Assembly: GCF_900143515.1 (NCBI RefSeq)
Contig: NZ_FSQT01000001.1
Coordinates: forward strand, 1,736,001-1,800,000
DNA: 64,000 bases
Reading direction: 5' to 3'
From: Micromonospora cremea
Lineage (GTDB): Bacteria > Actinomycetota > Actinomycetes > Mycobacteriales > Micromonosporaceae
Position 1 is the stretch's first letter. Every line of letters begins with the position of its first letter. This document shows positions 43,092 to 49,600 of the stretch, one piece after another. Both the position numbers and the translations under genes were made by a program. The notes beneath the pieces are model-generated. The model was not told where the DNA came from. It was given only the letters and a program-made list of their open reading frames with translations, and searched no databases.

Positions 43092-43832
43092 GTGACTGAC
43101 ACTGGAGCCGACGTCGACAAGCGCGTTACCGAGGCGTGGGCGCGGATCGAGGCTGGCCTGAGTCGTGTCCTGCCGGCTTCCCTCCGGCAGCTCAATGCGC
43201 CGGCCGCGGTACAGGCAATCGATGCGGTGGAGGCCGCGTTGGCCTTGCCACTACCGCAGAATTTCCGCGCCAGCCTCCGCACCCATAACGGAACCAAGCG
43301 GGGGTACGACGACTCGGGTCAGCTTCAGCCCAGCCCGGTACCGCTGGAATACCTCTACGACACCAACGAAATCATCGAGATGACCCGGATGTGGCGCAAC
43401 AACTATCATCCGGAGCCGGACTGGGACGATCCTCAGGTCTGGGCGCACCTGGTCGATGAGGAGATGCTCTGGCTGAACGGGCCGGTGCGACCGATCATCG
43501 GTTCGCCGGGCGCAGTGGTCGTGGGCGACATGAATGGCGACGTGCAGTGGCTGCTCGATTTTGATCCGGCACCGGGGGGAACGCCCGGACAGGTGGTTCG
43601 GGTTGATGTCGAATGCGTCTCGTGGGACGTGCTGGCGCCGTCCTGGACGCAGCTACTTGTCCGCTACGCCGACGATCTGGACCTGTTCGCGGCTGATCCT
43701 GACAGCTCGCCTCTAGTGATCACTCACCCTGGAGCTGGACCGGCGTGCGAATGGGGCAGCACGCCGTCGGACTCTTGGGGGGTGCGTCCGGCATGGCTGC
43801 AGGACGTTCAAGCTCGCAGTCCATACCCGTGA
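43092..43832 (+). CDS. SMI1/KNR4 (SUKH) family protein
   Basis: A 246-residue protein from the GTG at 43092 (ATG at 43074 is the alternative). The SUKH fold is recognisable: AIDAVEAALALPLPQNFRAS, LRTHNGTKRG, YLYDTNEIIEMTRMWRN, IIGSPGAVVVGDMNGDVQWL with an SWDVLAPSWTQLLVRYADDL end. SUKH proteins include immunity proteins of polymorphic toxins and general interaction modules. No toxin gene is adjacent, so immunity is only a possibility. Last gene before the right transposon end; 43833-44032 shows nothing coding. Confidence 0.8.
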   Translation: MTDTGADVDKRVTEAWARIEAGLSRVLPASLRQLNAPAAVQAIDAVEAALALPLPQNFRASLRTHNGTKRGYDDSGQLQPSPVPLEYLYDTNEIIEMTRMWRNNYHPEPDWDDPQVWAHLVDEEMLWLNGPVRPIIGSPGAVVVGDMNGDVQWLLDFDPAPGGTPGQVVRVDVECVSWDVLAPSWTQLLVRYADDLDLFAADPDSSPLVITHPGAGPACEWGSTPSDSWGVRPAWLQDVQARSPYP

Positions 43833-44032
43833 TGACGGCCCCTGCACAGCTGTCCTCACGGCCGAGTGGGCCGCCGACCGCCTACGTGATCCTGACGCAG
43901 CGAATGCCCTGTCATCGGCAGAAGCGGACACCGCATCGATGTCGCAGAGCCGCCGGTAGCAACTCACCGTGGTCTCGATCAAGCCGCGCGGGTCGGCATG
44001 GTCAGGTTGACTGCGCGGGGACGTCTCGCCCC

Positions 44033-44064
44033 TGAGACACCTCGAAATCTCTGGAGAACCGTCC
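44033..44064 (-). repeat. Right transposon end with target duplication
   Basis: Read on the minus strand from 44058: TTCTCCAGA, spacer GATTTCGA, GGTGTCTCA, matching both blocks of the left end. CCGTCC at 44059-44064 is the second copy of the 6-bp duplication; the ligase codons AAG TGG continue immediately beyond. The spacer differs by 2 bases from the left end. Confidence 0.8.
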
Positions 44065-44192
44065 CACTTCGGTTCGTGGATCAGGTCGGGGCCCTCGGGC
44101 ACCTGGTCGACGGTCGCGGCGAGCATCGCCGCGACCGGCCGCCGCAGCCTGGGGTCAGCCGCCGCCCCCGTACGGCGTCGGGCCGGGCTCAC
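44059..44192 (-). pseudogene. 5' part of the transposon-split DNA ligase gene
   Basis: From the GTG at 44192 the frame encodes SPARRRTGAAADPRLRRPV, MLAATVDQVPEGPDLIHEP and the catalytic motif KWDG, where the transposon begins. It parallels the N-terminus of the intact ligase (SPARRRASAAADPVLRRPV, then LATPVDAVPEGPDLVHQPKWDG). Together with 32354-33296 it forms one gene interrupted exactly in motif I. Confidence 0.9.
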
Positions 44193-44348
44193 CCGCGCCG
44201 GCTGTGAGCACTCCTCATCTTCGCCCCCTCGGATCATCGTGGGGGAGAGCGGACCCGGCATGGGCGAAGTTCCACCACAACGAATGGGCCTTGCAAGCCG
44301 CAGCGTTTCAGGGTGGCGCGGTCCCGCGCTCGGGGGAAGGATCTGCCC
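44193..44348. promoter_or_regulatory. Divergent region between split ligase and PIN-HTH gene
   Basis: This gap mirrors 1707-1828. CATCGTGGGGGAGAG at 44235-44249 is identical to 1741-1755. The rest is diverged. It probably holds the promoters of the ligase and the PIN-HTH gene and a shared operator. Confidence 0.5.
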
Positions 44349-45512
44349 GTGCTCATCACGCCAATGCCCGGCAGCAGCCGCGAAGCCCTCCGCTCCGCCC
44401 TGATCAACGTTCACGAGACGATCGTGAATCTCCGCGGCGGCGGAGGGCCCGACGCGCTCTCGCGCGCCCTCGCCTACCTCGACTGGTGCCACGAGGCGCA
44501 GCGGCGACTCCGCAACCAGGTCCGGCCGGCTGAGCTGGACTACCTGGTGCCGCCCAAGAGCTACGAGGTGGTGCTCTCGGCAGCCGGGTCGTTCGGGTTT
44601 GGGCCGAGTGGGGAACGTCTGATCAACGGGCTGGTCTCCACGCAGCTGGACGAACGGGTGAGCGTCCTCCAAGCCGCGCTTGACGACCTCACCGAGCAGG
44701 TGAAGCGGTTCGAGCGCCACGCGGAGCTCCTCGTGCTCGACACCAACGTCTACATGGAGCACCCCGAGAAAATCGAGGCCTGGGACCTCGCCGGCGACCT
44801 GTACCTCGGATTCGAGGACGTCCACATCATCGTGCCCCTGGTCGTGGTCGACGAGCTCGACAAGGGCAAGCGGCAGGGCACCGAGAAGGGATACCGCGCC
44901 GGCTACTCCGTCGCCTACATCGACCGCATCACCAACGAGCAGGGTGGAGTGATCCGGCCGAAGGACTTCTCCGTCGAAGAGAAGGCTCGCGGCACCGTAA
45001 CCGTCGAGGTACTCCTCGATCCGCCCGGCCACGTCCGGCTCCCCATCAACGACGACGAGATCGTCGACCGGGCTGTCGCCGTGCAGGCCCTCGCCGGCCG
45101 GCCCGTCCGGCTGGTCACCTACGACACGAAGATGGCCATGCGCGGCCGCCACGTCGGTCTGCGGGTGCACAGGCTGGAACAGCCGGAGAAGGAAAAGGAA
45201 GAGGAGAAGCAGCCGCGGCGGCGCCGTGGCCGAGAGGCCAAGGGCGGCGATCGAGACGCCGAGGTAGAACAGATCCGAGACCCTGCAGTGCGCGCCGCCC
45301 GGGCCGGTGAGCTCATCAACGTCCGCCAGCAGTCGATCGGCCACCTGTCCCGGATCCGGCGAGAGGCGATGGAGGAGATGGTCGCCGATGGGCTGAACCA
45401 CAGCCAGATCGCCGACCAGACCGGGCTCGCCCGGCAGCGAGTCGGGCAGCTGCTCGCCGCGCCGCCCGCGGACAAGACCCTGGCGGCCGAGGGCCAGCCC
45501 GCTCCGGAGTGA
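44349..45512 (+). CDS. PIN domain nuclease fused to a C-terminal HTH module
   Basis: A 387-residue protein from the GTG at 44349, which has GAAGGA 7 bases upstream. The N-terminal 120 residues are helical (ALRSALINVHETIVNLRG). A PIN-type ribonuclease domain follows (LLVLDTNVYMEHP, IIVPLVVVDELDKGKRQG, VSVEVLL-like strands, INDDEIVDRAVAVQALAG, LVTYDTKMAMRG) with the expected acidic residues. A highly charged linker (EKEKEEEKQPRRRRGR) leads to the HTH domain (VRAARAGELINVRQQSIGHL, SQIADQTGLARQRVGQLL), which matches the free-standing protein at 1829. Overlaps a GTG start of the next gene. RNA cleavage with DNA-guided placement or autoregulation is inferred. Confidence 0.85.
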   Translation: MLITPMPGSSREALRSALINVHETIVNLRGGGGPDALSRALAYLDWCHEAQRRLRNQVRPAELDYLVPPKSYEVVLSAAGSFGFGPSGERLINGLVSTQLDERVSVLQAALDDLTEQVKRFERHAELLVLDTNVYMEHPEKIEAWDLAGDLYLGFEDVHIIVPLVVVDELDKGKRQGTEKGYRAGYSVAYIDRITNEQGGVIRPKDFSVEEKARGTVTVEVLLDPPGHVRLPINDDEIVDRAVAVQALAGRPVRLVTYDTKMAMRGRHVGLRVHRLEQPEKEKEEEKQPRRRRGREAKGGDRDAEVEQIRDPAVRAARAGELINVRQQSIGHLSRIRREAMEEMVADGLNHSQIADQTGLARQRVGQLLAAPPADKTLAAEGQPAPE

Positions 45513-45514
45513 TC

Positions 45515-45814
45515 ATGGAGACGTCGGGTGGGGGAGAGGCGGACGAGCCGTCGACCCCCGCTGGCGGCGAGCGACCCGACGTCGTCATGTTCGAGGTGGC
45601 CACCGCGCGACGGGTCGGCGCGCAGCTGCGCTACAACGGCGGTCCGTGGCTGGCCGAGATCCGGTACTCGGCCGCGTTGCTGACCATGCAGCAACGACTC
45701 GGGGGGTATGCGGAGGGTGAGACAGTGTCGCGACGCGAGTTCCGGCGCCCGTCGACAACCCGGAGTGAGCCCCCGATCACCCTCTCTCGGCCGCACATAA
45801 TCAATTCCGACTAG
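45515..45814 (+). CDS. Small module protein, longer copy
   Basis: A 99-residue protein directly after the PIN-HTH gene (an overlapping GTG at 45509 is also possible). Residues 1-55 match the 60-aa protein at 2059: a GGGEADEPSTPAGGE lead and the core VVMFEVATARRVGAQLRYNG, WLAEIRY. The last 40 residues are Arg/Ser-rich and probably out of the original frame. Function unknown, but the repeated position behind an HTH domain argues for a real gene. Confidence 0.55.
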   Translation: METSGGGEADEPSTPAGGERPDVVMFEVATARRVGAQLRYNGGPWLAEIRYSAALLTMQQRLGGYAEGETVSRREFRRPSTTRSEPPITLSRPHIINSD

Positions 45815-45922
45815 CCGCTCGGGGTGTCGCAGGAGCGAGCGTACCGAGGGTGGATGCGAGTGGGCGTCTACGCTCGCCTCGACCGCATGCCTGACCCGTT
45901 CAGGCCTACACAGGGGAGCGAC

Positions 45923-46084
45923 GTGACCGAGTCCGAGAAACGCCGAGTCGACCTCCTGGAGTGGCTCTATGACTACCGCGGGGAACAGCCGGGAGCGATG
46001 CCGGCGGTGGTGGATTTCCTCGACGGTGAGCCTGACGAGCACACCGAGGAGCTCATGAGAAGCGCCGGCATCCCGATCGCATAA
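45923..46084 (+). CDS. Small hypothetical protein
   Basis: A 53-residue acidic protein from the GTG at 45923 with GGGGAG upstream: KRRVDLLEWLYDYRGEQPG then VDFLDGEPDEHTEELMRSAG. Composition and ribosome site support expression. It precedes the integrase gene and may belong to the same integrative element. No family recognised. Confidence 0.5.
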   Translation: MTESEKRRVDLLEWLYDYRGEQPGAMPAVVDFLDGEPDEHTEELMRSAGIPIA

Positions 46085-46159
46085 CCCGGAAGCAGCCTGG
46101 GGGCAGTGGCTCACTAACTGCCGCCCAAGTCGAGCCGGCGTGGCGGACCTCCTGTGGCG

Positions 46160-46193
46160 CTCATTCACGATAACGTTCCTTCTCGTGAATGAG
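46160..46193. repeat. Inverted repeat over the integrase start
   Basis: CTCATTCACGA at 46160-46170 is perfectly inverted at 46183-46193 with a 12-base AT-rich loop (TAACGTTCCTTC). The GTG start of the integrase (46185-46187) lies inside the right arm. The low-GC, symmetric site fits either a recombinase-binding/attachment site or an RNA hairpin that hides the start codon. Confidence 0.65.
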
Positions 46194-47213
46194 ATTGAGG
46201 CCCGGGGGAGCGCCGAACCAACCACCTTCATCGATCCGAACGAGCAACTGTCGGAAGCGGCGCGGCGGCGCATCCGCGAGTCGGTGCCCGCGTCGACGCG
46301 GCGGGCCTACGCCGGGGACTGGCGCCGCTTCACCCACTGGTGCGACGACCACCAACGATCACACCTGCCGGCCACCGCGGCGACCCTGGCCGAGTACGTC
46401 TCGCACCTCGCCGACGAAGGCAAGGCCGCGTCCACGATCGAGCGCGCAATGGCGGCCATCACCGTCGCCCACGCCGCCGCCGACCTCCCGCCGCCCCACA
46501 CCCGGCCGGCGCGCGCGGTGCTGCGCCGGCACCGCACCGAACTCGCCGAGGCCGGCCGAGGCGTGCGCAAGGCCAAAGCGGTCACCGTCACCGCGCTGCG
46601 GGCGATGGTCGACACCCTCGATAGGACCACCCTTGCCGGAGTGCGCGACCGGGCCCTGATCGTCGTCGGCTTCGCCCTCGGCGCCCGCCGCAGCGAACTC
46701 GCCGCACTGAACATCGCCGACCTCACCTTCACCAGCGAGGGCCTGCACGTCACCATCCGCCGCTCCAAGACCGACAAGGAGTCCGTGGGCCGCAGCACCG
46801 CCCTGCCCTACACCTCCCGACCAGCCACCTGCCCCGTACGCACCATGCAGGCATGGCTCGACGCCCTCGCCGCCCACGACCAAACATCCGGACCGGTGTT
46901 CCGGCGCATCGACCGCCACGGCACCCTCGGGCGCACCCCCCACGGCCGCGGCGACACCACCGGCCGCATCACCGGCCAAGCCGTCGCCATCATCGTGCGC
47001 CGCACCGCACTACGTGCCGGCCTCGACACCGCCAGCGCCTTCACCGGCCACTCCCTGCGCCGCGGATTCGCCACCGAAACCCACCGCAGCGGCAAGAACC
47101 CGCTGCGCATCGCCCGCCACGGCGGATGGAAAGACGGCTCCGCCACCCTCGCTGGCTACATCGAAGACGCCGACCAGTGGCAAGACAACGCCCTCAGCGA
47201 CGTCGGCCTCTGA
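46185..47213 (+). CDS. Tyrosine-type site-specific integrase
   Basis: A 342-residue recombinase; the GTG at 46185 is the best start. It has a core-binding domain (TRRAYAGDWRRFTHWCDDHQ, TAATLAEYVSHLADEGKA) and a catalytic domain with Arg in LGARRSELAAL, H-x-x-R in GHSLRRGFATE, the GGWKDGSAT box and Tyr in LAGYIEDAD. All catalytic residues are present. The truncated recombinase at 2297 belongs to the same group. It could mobilise the segment to its left; a partner att site was not found in the window. Confidence 0.9.
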   Translation: MNEIEARGSAEPTTFIDPNEQLSEAARRRIRESVPASTRRAYAGDWRRFTHWCDDHQRSHLPATAATLAEYVSHLADEGKAASTIERAMAAITVAHAAADLPPPHTRPARAVLRRHRTELAEAGRGVRKAKAVTVTALRAMVDTLDRTTLAGVRDRALIVVGFALGARRSELAALNIADLTFTSEGLHVTIRRSKTDKESVGRSTALPYTSRPATCPVRTMQAWLDALAAHDQTSGPVFRRIDRHGTLGRTPHGRGDTTGRITGQAVAIIVRRTALRAGLDTASAFTGHSLRRGFATETHRSGKNPLRIARHGGWKDGSATLAGYIEDADQWQDNALSDVGL

Positions 47214-47429
47214 CCCGTCGCACCGCACTGGTCTCGACCTGGCGCACCGCAGACGACACGAACTGCGGGAACAACCAGCAGAGCCAAGACAGCAGCTCCC
47301 ACAGGCACCAGCACTACTGCCCGCTCATCACCACGGTCAAGTCCGGCGCTAGACACGGCACGTCACACACTCGATCCCGCCGGTTGTCGGGGCCCTGCTG
47401 TGGGGCCCGATCCATGACCGATACCCTGC

Positions 47430-47562
47430 ATGCGCTCGCTCCGCGAGCGCATGCTCGACGAATCCGAGCCGTTTGCCGGGCTGCTGCGTAAGTGCCTTCT
47501 CCTCGGCGCCGAGACCGGTTCCGAGGCGCCGCGACTGGGCGCGCAAGGAACTCAACGGCTAG
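47430..47562 (+). pseudogene. AbiTii abortive-infection protein fragment
   Basis: The plus strand reads SLRERMLDESEPFAGLLRKC and LLLGAETGSEAP, then, after a frameshift near 47531, DWARKELNG with a stop at 47560-47562. This is the typical N-terminal pattern of AbiTii domain proteins (short helical region ending in WxRKELNGY). Only about 45 codons survive. A perfect 10-bp inverted repeat (CATGCGCTCG, 47429-47438 and 47444-47453) overlaps its start. Between 47214 and 47429 nothing else coding is seen. Confidence 0.6.
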
Positions 47563-47568
47563 GCGTCG

Positions 47569-47703
47569 GAGGCTGACGCCAAGGATGCCGTGCAGGAGAC
47601 GATGTACAAGGCCGACCGGCGGTGGGGGACCATCAACAACCCCGAGGCGTCGGCACGGGTGACCCGCATCCCGCGCGTAAGCCGCGCGTCGTCGGCACGC
47701 TAG
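47569..47703 (+). pseudogene. ECF sigma factor fragment
   Basis: EADAKDAVQETMYKADRRWG followed by NPEASARVTRI matches region 2 of actinomycete SigE-type ECF sigma factors (DAEDxVQETxxKAYRRW, then PEAYxR). No start and no region 4; a stop follows at 47701-47703. A short relic abutting the AbiTii fragment, showing that 47.2-47.9 kb is a graveyard of partial genes. Confidence 0.6.
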
Positions 47704-47811
47704 ACACGATTCCGGTCGACGACAGCGCGGAGCACACCCCGCACCGCGCGTGCAGCCGAATCGTCACGCCGCCACGGAAGGTGCACGGGGCAGGGCCGGA
47801 TGCAGCTTCGG

Positions 47812-47880
47812 TGGCCCAACTTAATGAGAAGACTCGAGAGATGGCCCAAGTTATTGAGAATGGCCCAGGTCAAGTGAGAA
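47812..47880 (+). repeat. Three direct repeats resembling an IS21-type end
   Basis: TGGCCCAACTTAATGAGAA (47812-47830), TGGCCCAAGTTATTGAGAA (47842-47860) and TGGCCCAGGTCAAGTGAGAA (47861-47880) are imperfect direct repeats. IS21 family elements carry such multiple repeats at their ends. No istA or istB gene is present, so this would be a solitary end left by deletion. The assignment is tentative. Confidence 0.5.
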
Positions 47881-47941
47881 ACGACAAACTGACCGTTATC
47901 GAGCGTGGCAGAGCCCAAAAATGCCGTCAGCGACCGATTCG

Positions 47942-47955
47942 ATAATGTACATTAT
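47942..47955. repeat. AT-rich perfect palindrome at the accessory/core border
   Basis: ATAATGTACATTAT is a perfect 14-bp palindrome, striking in GC-rich surroundings. The TAA stop of the ATPase gene (minus strand, 47952-47954) lies within it. It marks the point where debris on the left gives way to well-ordered genes on the right, so it may be an attachment site or the end of an inserted segment. Confidence 0.5.
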
Positions 47956-48533
47956 GTAAAGTCGGGCGATCTGAAGGTCCCCTCGTCGGGGCCGGACAGG
48001 TGCTTCTCGATCAGCGCGACCCGCTCGTGCACCGGGCCGGCCGGCACGTCGAGCAGCCGGTGCCCGTACGCCGCGTACACCTGCTCGTGCACGCGGGCGA
48101 AGGTCAACGACTCGGCGTAGTCGATCCGGCGTGCGGCCGTGCGGGTGACGAAGCCCAGCGGGCCGATCAGAAACACCAGCCGCTGGTACACCTCCTGACG
48201 GACGATCCGATCCAGCTCGGCGGCGAGGTCGGGCCCGACCGGCCGTCCCAGGTGCCGAGCCAGCGCCAGCGTGCACAACGGTGACCGGTCATGGATCTGC
48301 AGGTCGCCTTCCGCGTCGGCCGCGATCCGGCGGCGGCGCTGGAGTCGTGCGACGGCGTCGACGAATTCCGGTTCCCGCCAGGGTTCGGCGCACCCCTGCG
48401 CCTGCCGGGCCGCGATGACGTCGGTGGCCGCCTCCGGGACCACCAGGTGCCCTCGGCGGCGCAGCGCCTGGATCAGCGTGGTCTTGCCGGCCCCCGGGGC
48501 TCCGGTCAGGACATAGCGCCTCGGTTGCGTCAC
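47952..48533 (-). CDS. AAA family ATPase / P-loop kinase-like protein
   Basis: A 193-residue protein with Walker A GAPGAGKTT (11-19), QALRRRGHLVVPEAATDVI, IHDRSPLCTLALARHLGRP and IGPLGFVTRTAARRIDYAES. This pattern is found in small AAA_28-type ATPases related to nucleoside or nucleotide kinases. Complete, single-domain; substrate unknown. It diverges from the recombinase gene at 48590. Its last codons (SPDFT) run into the palindrome, so its C-terminus may have been changed by an insertion event. Confidence 0.85.
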   Translation of the reverse strand: MTQPRRYVLTGAPGAGKTTLIQALRRRGHLVVPEAATDVIAARQAQGCAEPWREPEFVDAVARLQRRRRIAADAEGDLQIHDRSPLCTLALARHLGRPVGPDLAAELDRIVRQEVYQRLVFLIGPLGFVTRTAARRIDYAESLTFARVHEQVYAAYGHRLLDVPAGPVHERVALIEKHLSGPDEGTFRSPDFT

Positions 48534-48552
48534 CGCGCTCCCCCTCTCCCCC

Positions 48553-48589
48553 TTGCCAGTGAACGTGAAAAAGCTGCATAATATCCCTT
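48553..48589 (+). promoter_or_regulatory. Promoter for a leaderless recombinase mRNA
   Basis: TTGCCA (48553-48558), an 18-bp spacer and CATAAT (48577-48582) form a good housekeeping-type promoter. The expected transcription start falls at the recombinase ATG (48590), 7 bases after the -10, and there is no Shine-Dalgarno sequence, so the mRNA is probably leaderless. GCATAA and TTATGC arms (48576-48593) form a short dyad over the -10 and start codon, a possible operator. Confidence 0.6.
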
Positions 48590-49594
48590 ATGCATGACAA
48601 AAAGGACGAATCGCTCGGGGTGCTGATCGAGGAGTTCCTGACCGCCCGAGCGACCCGCAAGCCCTCCCCGCACACCCTCGCGGCGTACCGGCGGGACCTG
48701 CACGCGGTGGCCGCCCTGATCGCCGAGGACGTCACCACTCCCCTCCCCCGTGCCCCGCTGTCGATCACCGATCTCTCCCCCCGGGTGATGCGGGCGGCGT
48801 TCGCCCGGTTCGCCGCCCCGCGCGCGCCCGCGTCGGTGCACCGGGCCTGGTCCACCTGGAACAGTTTCTTCACATTCCTCGTGGCGGACGGGGTGGTGGC
48901 GGGCAATCCGATGCCGGCGGTCGGCCGGCCCCGGGCCCTGCTCCCCCAGCCGAAGCCGCTGCGCGGGGCGGACACCCCCGAGCTGCTGCTCGCCTCGGCC
49001 GCGCGCGACGACGGCCGGCAGCGTGACCCGTGGCCGGAGCGGGACGTGGCGGTGCTGGCGGTGGCGCTCTGCGCCGGGCTGCGGCTGTCGGAGCTGCTGG
49101 CGCTGCGGGTCGGCTCACTGGCCGGTCGGCCCGGTGAACGGCGGATCGAGGTGGTCGGCAAGGGTGGGCGGCCCCGGGTGGTGCCGATCGAGCCGGACCT
49201 GGACCGGGTGCTGGTGGACTACCTGGACAGTCGGGTCCGGCGCTTCGGGTCGCGGTCGGTACGCCCGGACTCGGCGTTGCTGATGGACCGGCACGGCGAG
49301 CCGCTGCGCCGCGGTGGGCTCCAGTATCTGGTGGAGTCGTGTTACCGGCGGGCGGGAATCGGTGACCGGGTGCCGCGCGGTGCGCGGTTGCACGCGCTGC
49401 GGCACACGTTCGCGACGCGGCTGGCCGAGGACGGGGCGAGCGCGGCGGAGATCATGCGGCTGCTGGGGCACGCGTCGTTGGCGTCGTCGCAGACGTACAT
49501 CGAGGTGACGGCCGATCAGCAGCGCGACGCGGTGCGGGCCAACCGCACCAACCGGGCGCTGGCCGGCCTGGGGCCGGTGGAGCAGGCGCGGTGA
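48590..49594 (+). CDS. XerC/XerD-like tyrosine recombinase
   Basis: A 334-residue recombinase: SAM-like N-terminal domain (KPSPHTLAAYRRDLHAVAAL), catalytic Arg in CAGLRLSELLALRVG, Lys in VVGKGGRPR, H-x-x-R in LHALRHTFATRLAEDG, LLGHASLASSQTY with the nucleophile Tyr. Full length and well ordered. It is not the classical XerC of the dif system by context. It stands beside core-like genes and may be a domesticated or resident integrase. Confidence 0.9.
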   Translation: MHDKKDESLGVLIEEFLTARATRKPSPHTLAAYRRDLHAVAALIAEDVTTPLPRAPLSITDLSPRVMRAAFARFAAPRAPASVHRAWSTWNSFFTFLVADGVVAGNPMPAVGRPRALLPQPKPLRGADTPELLLASAARDDGRQRDPWPERDVAVLAVALCAGLRLSELLALRVGSLAGRPGERRIEVVGKGGRPRVVPIEPDLDRVLVDYLDSRVRRFGSRSVRPDSALLMDRHGEPLRRGGLQYLVESCYRRAGIGDRVPRGARLHALRHTFATRLAEDGASAAEIMRLLGHASLASSQTYIEVTADQQRDAVRANRTNRALAGLGPVEQAR

Positions 49595-49600
49595 GCGTGG

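Larger units (their letters stand above)
33297..44058. mobile_element. Tn554/RIT-like transposon with three tyrosine recombinases and cargo, 10,762 bp
   Basis: Boundaries follow from the interrupted ligase. CCGTCC occurs once in the intact gene but flanks the element on both sides (33291-33296 and 44059-44064). The ends are imperfect inverted repeats: TTCTCCAGA, a 6- or 8-base spacer, then GGTGTCTCA (left 33297-33320; right, on the minus strand, 44058-44033). Content from left: TnpC-like gene, three overlapping tyrosine recombinases, nested IS5, HEAT-repeat pseudogene, S26 signal peptidase, SUKH protein. Recombinase trio plus small coiled-coil protein is the Tn554/RIT arrangement. The cargo is an addition. 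Family assignment is by gene content; boundaries are seen directly. Confidence 0.85.
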
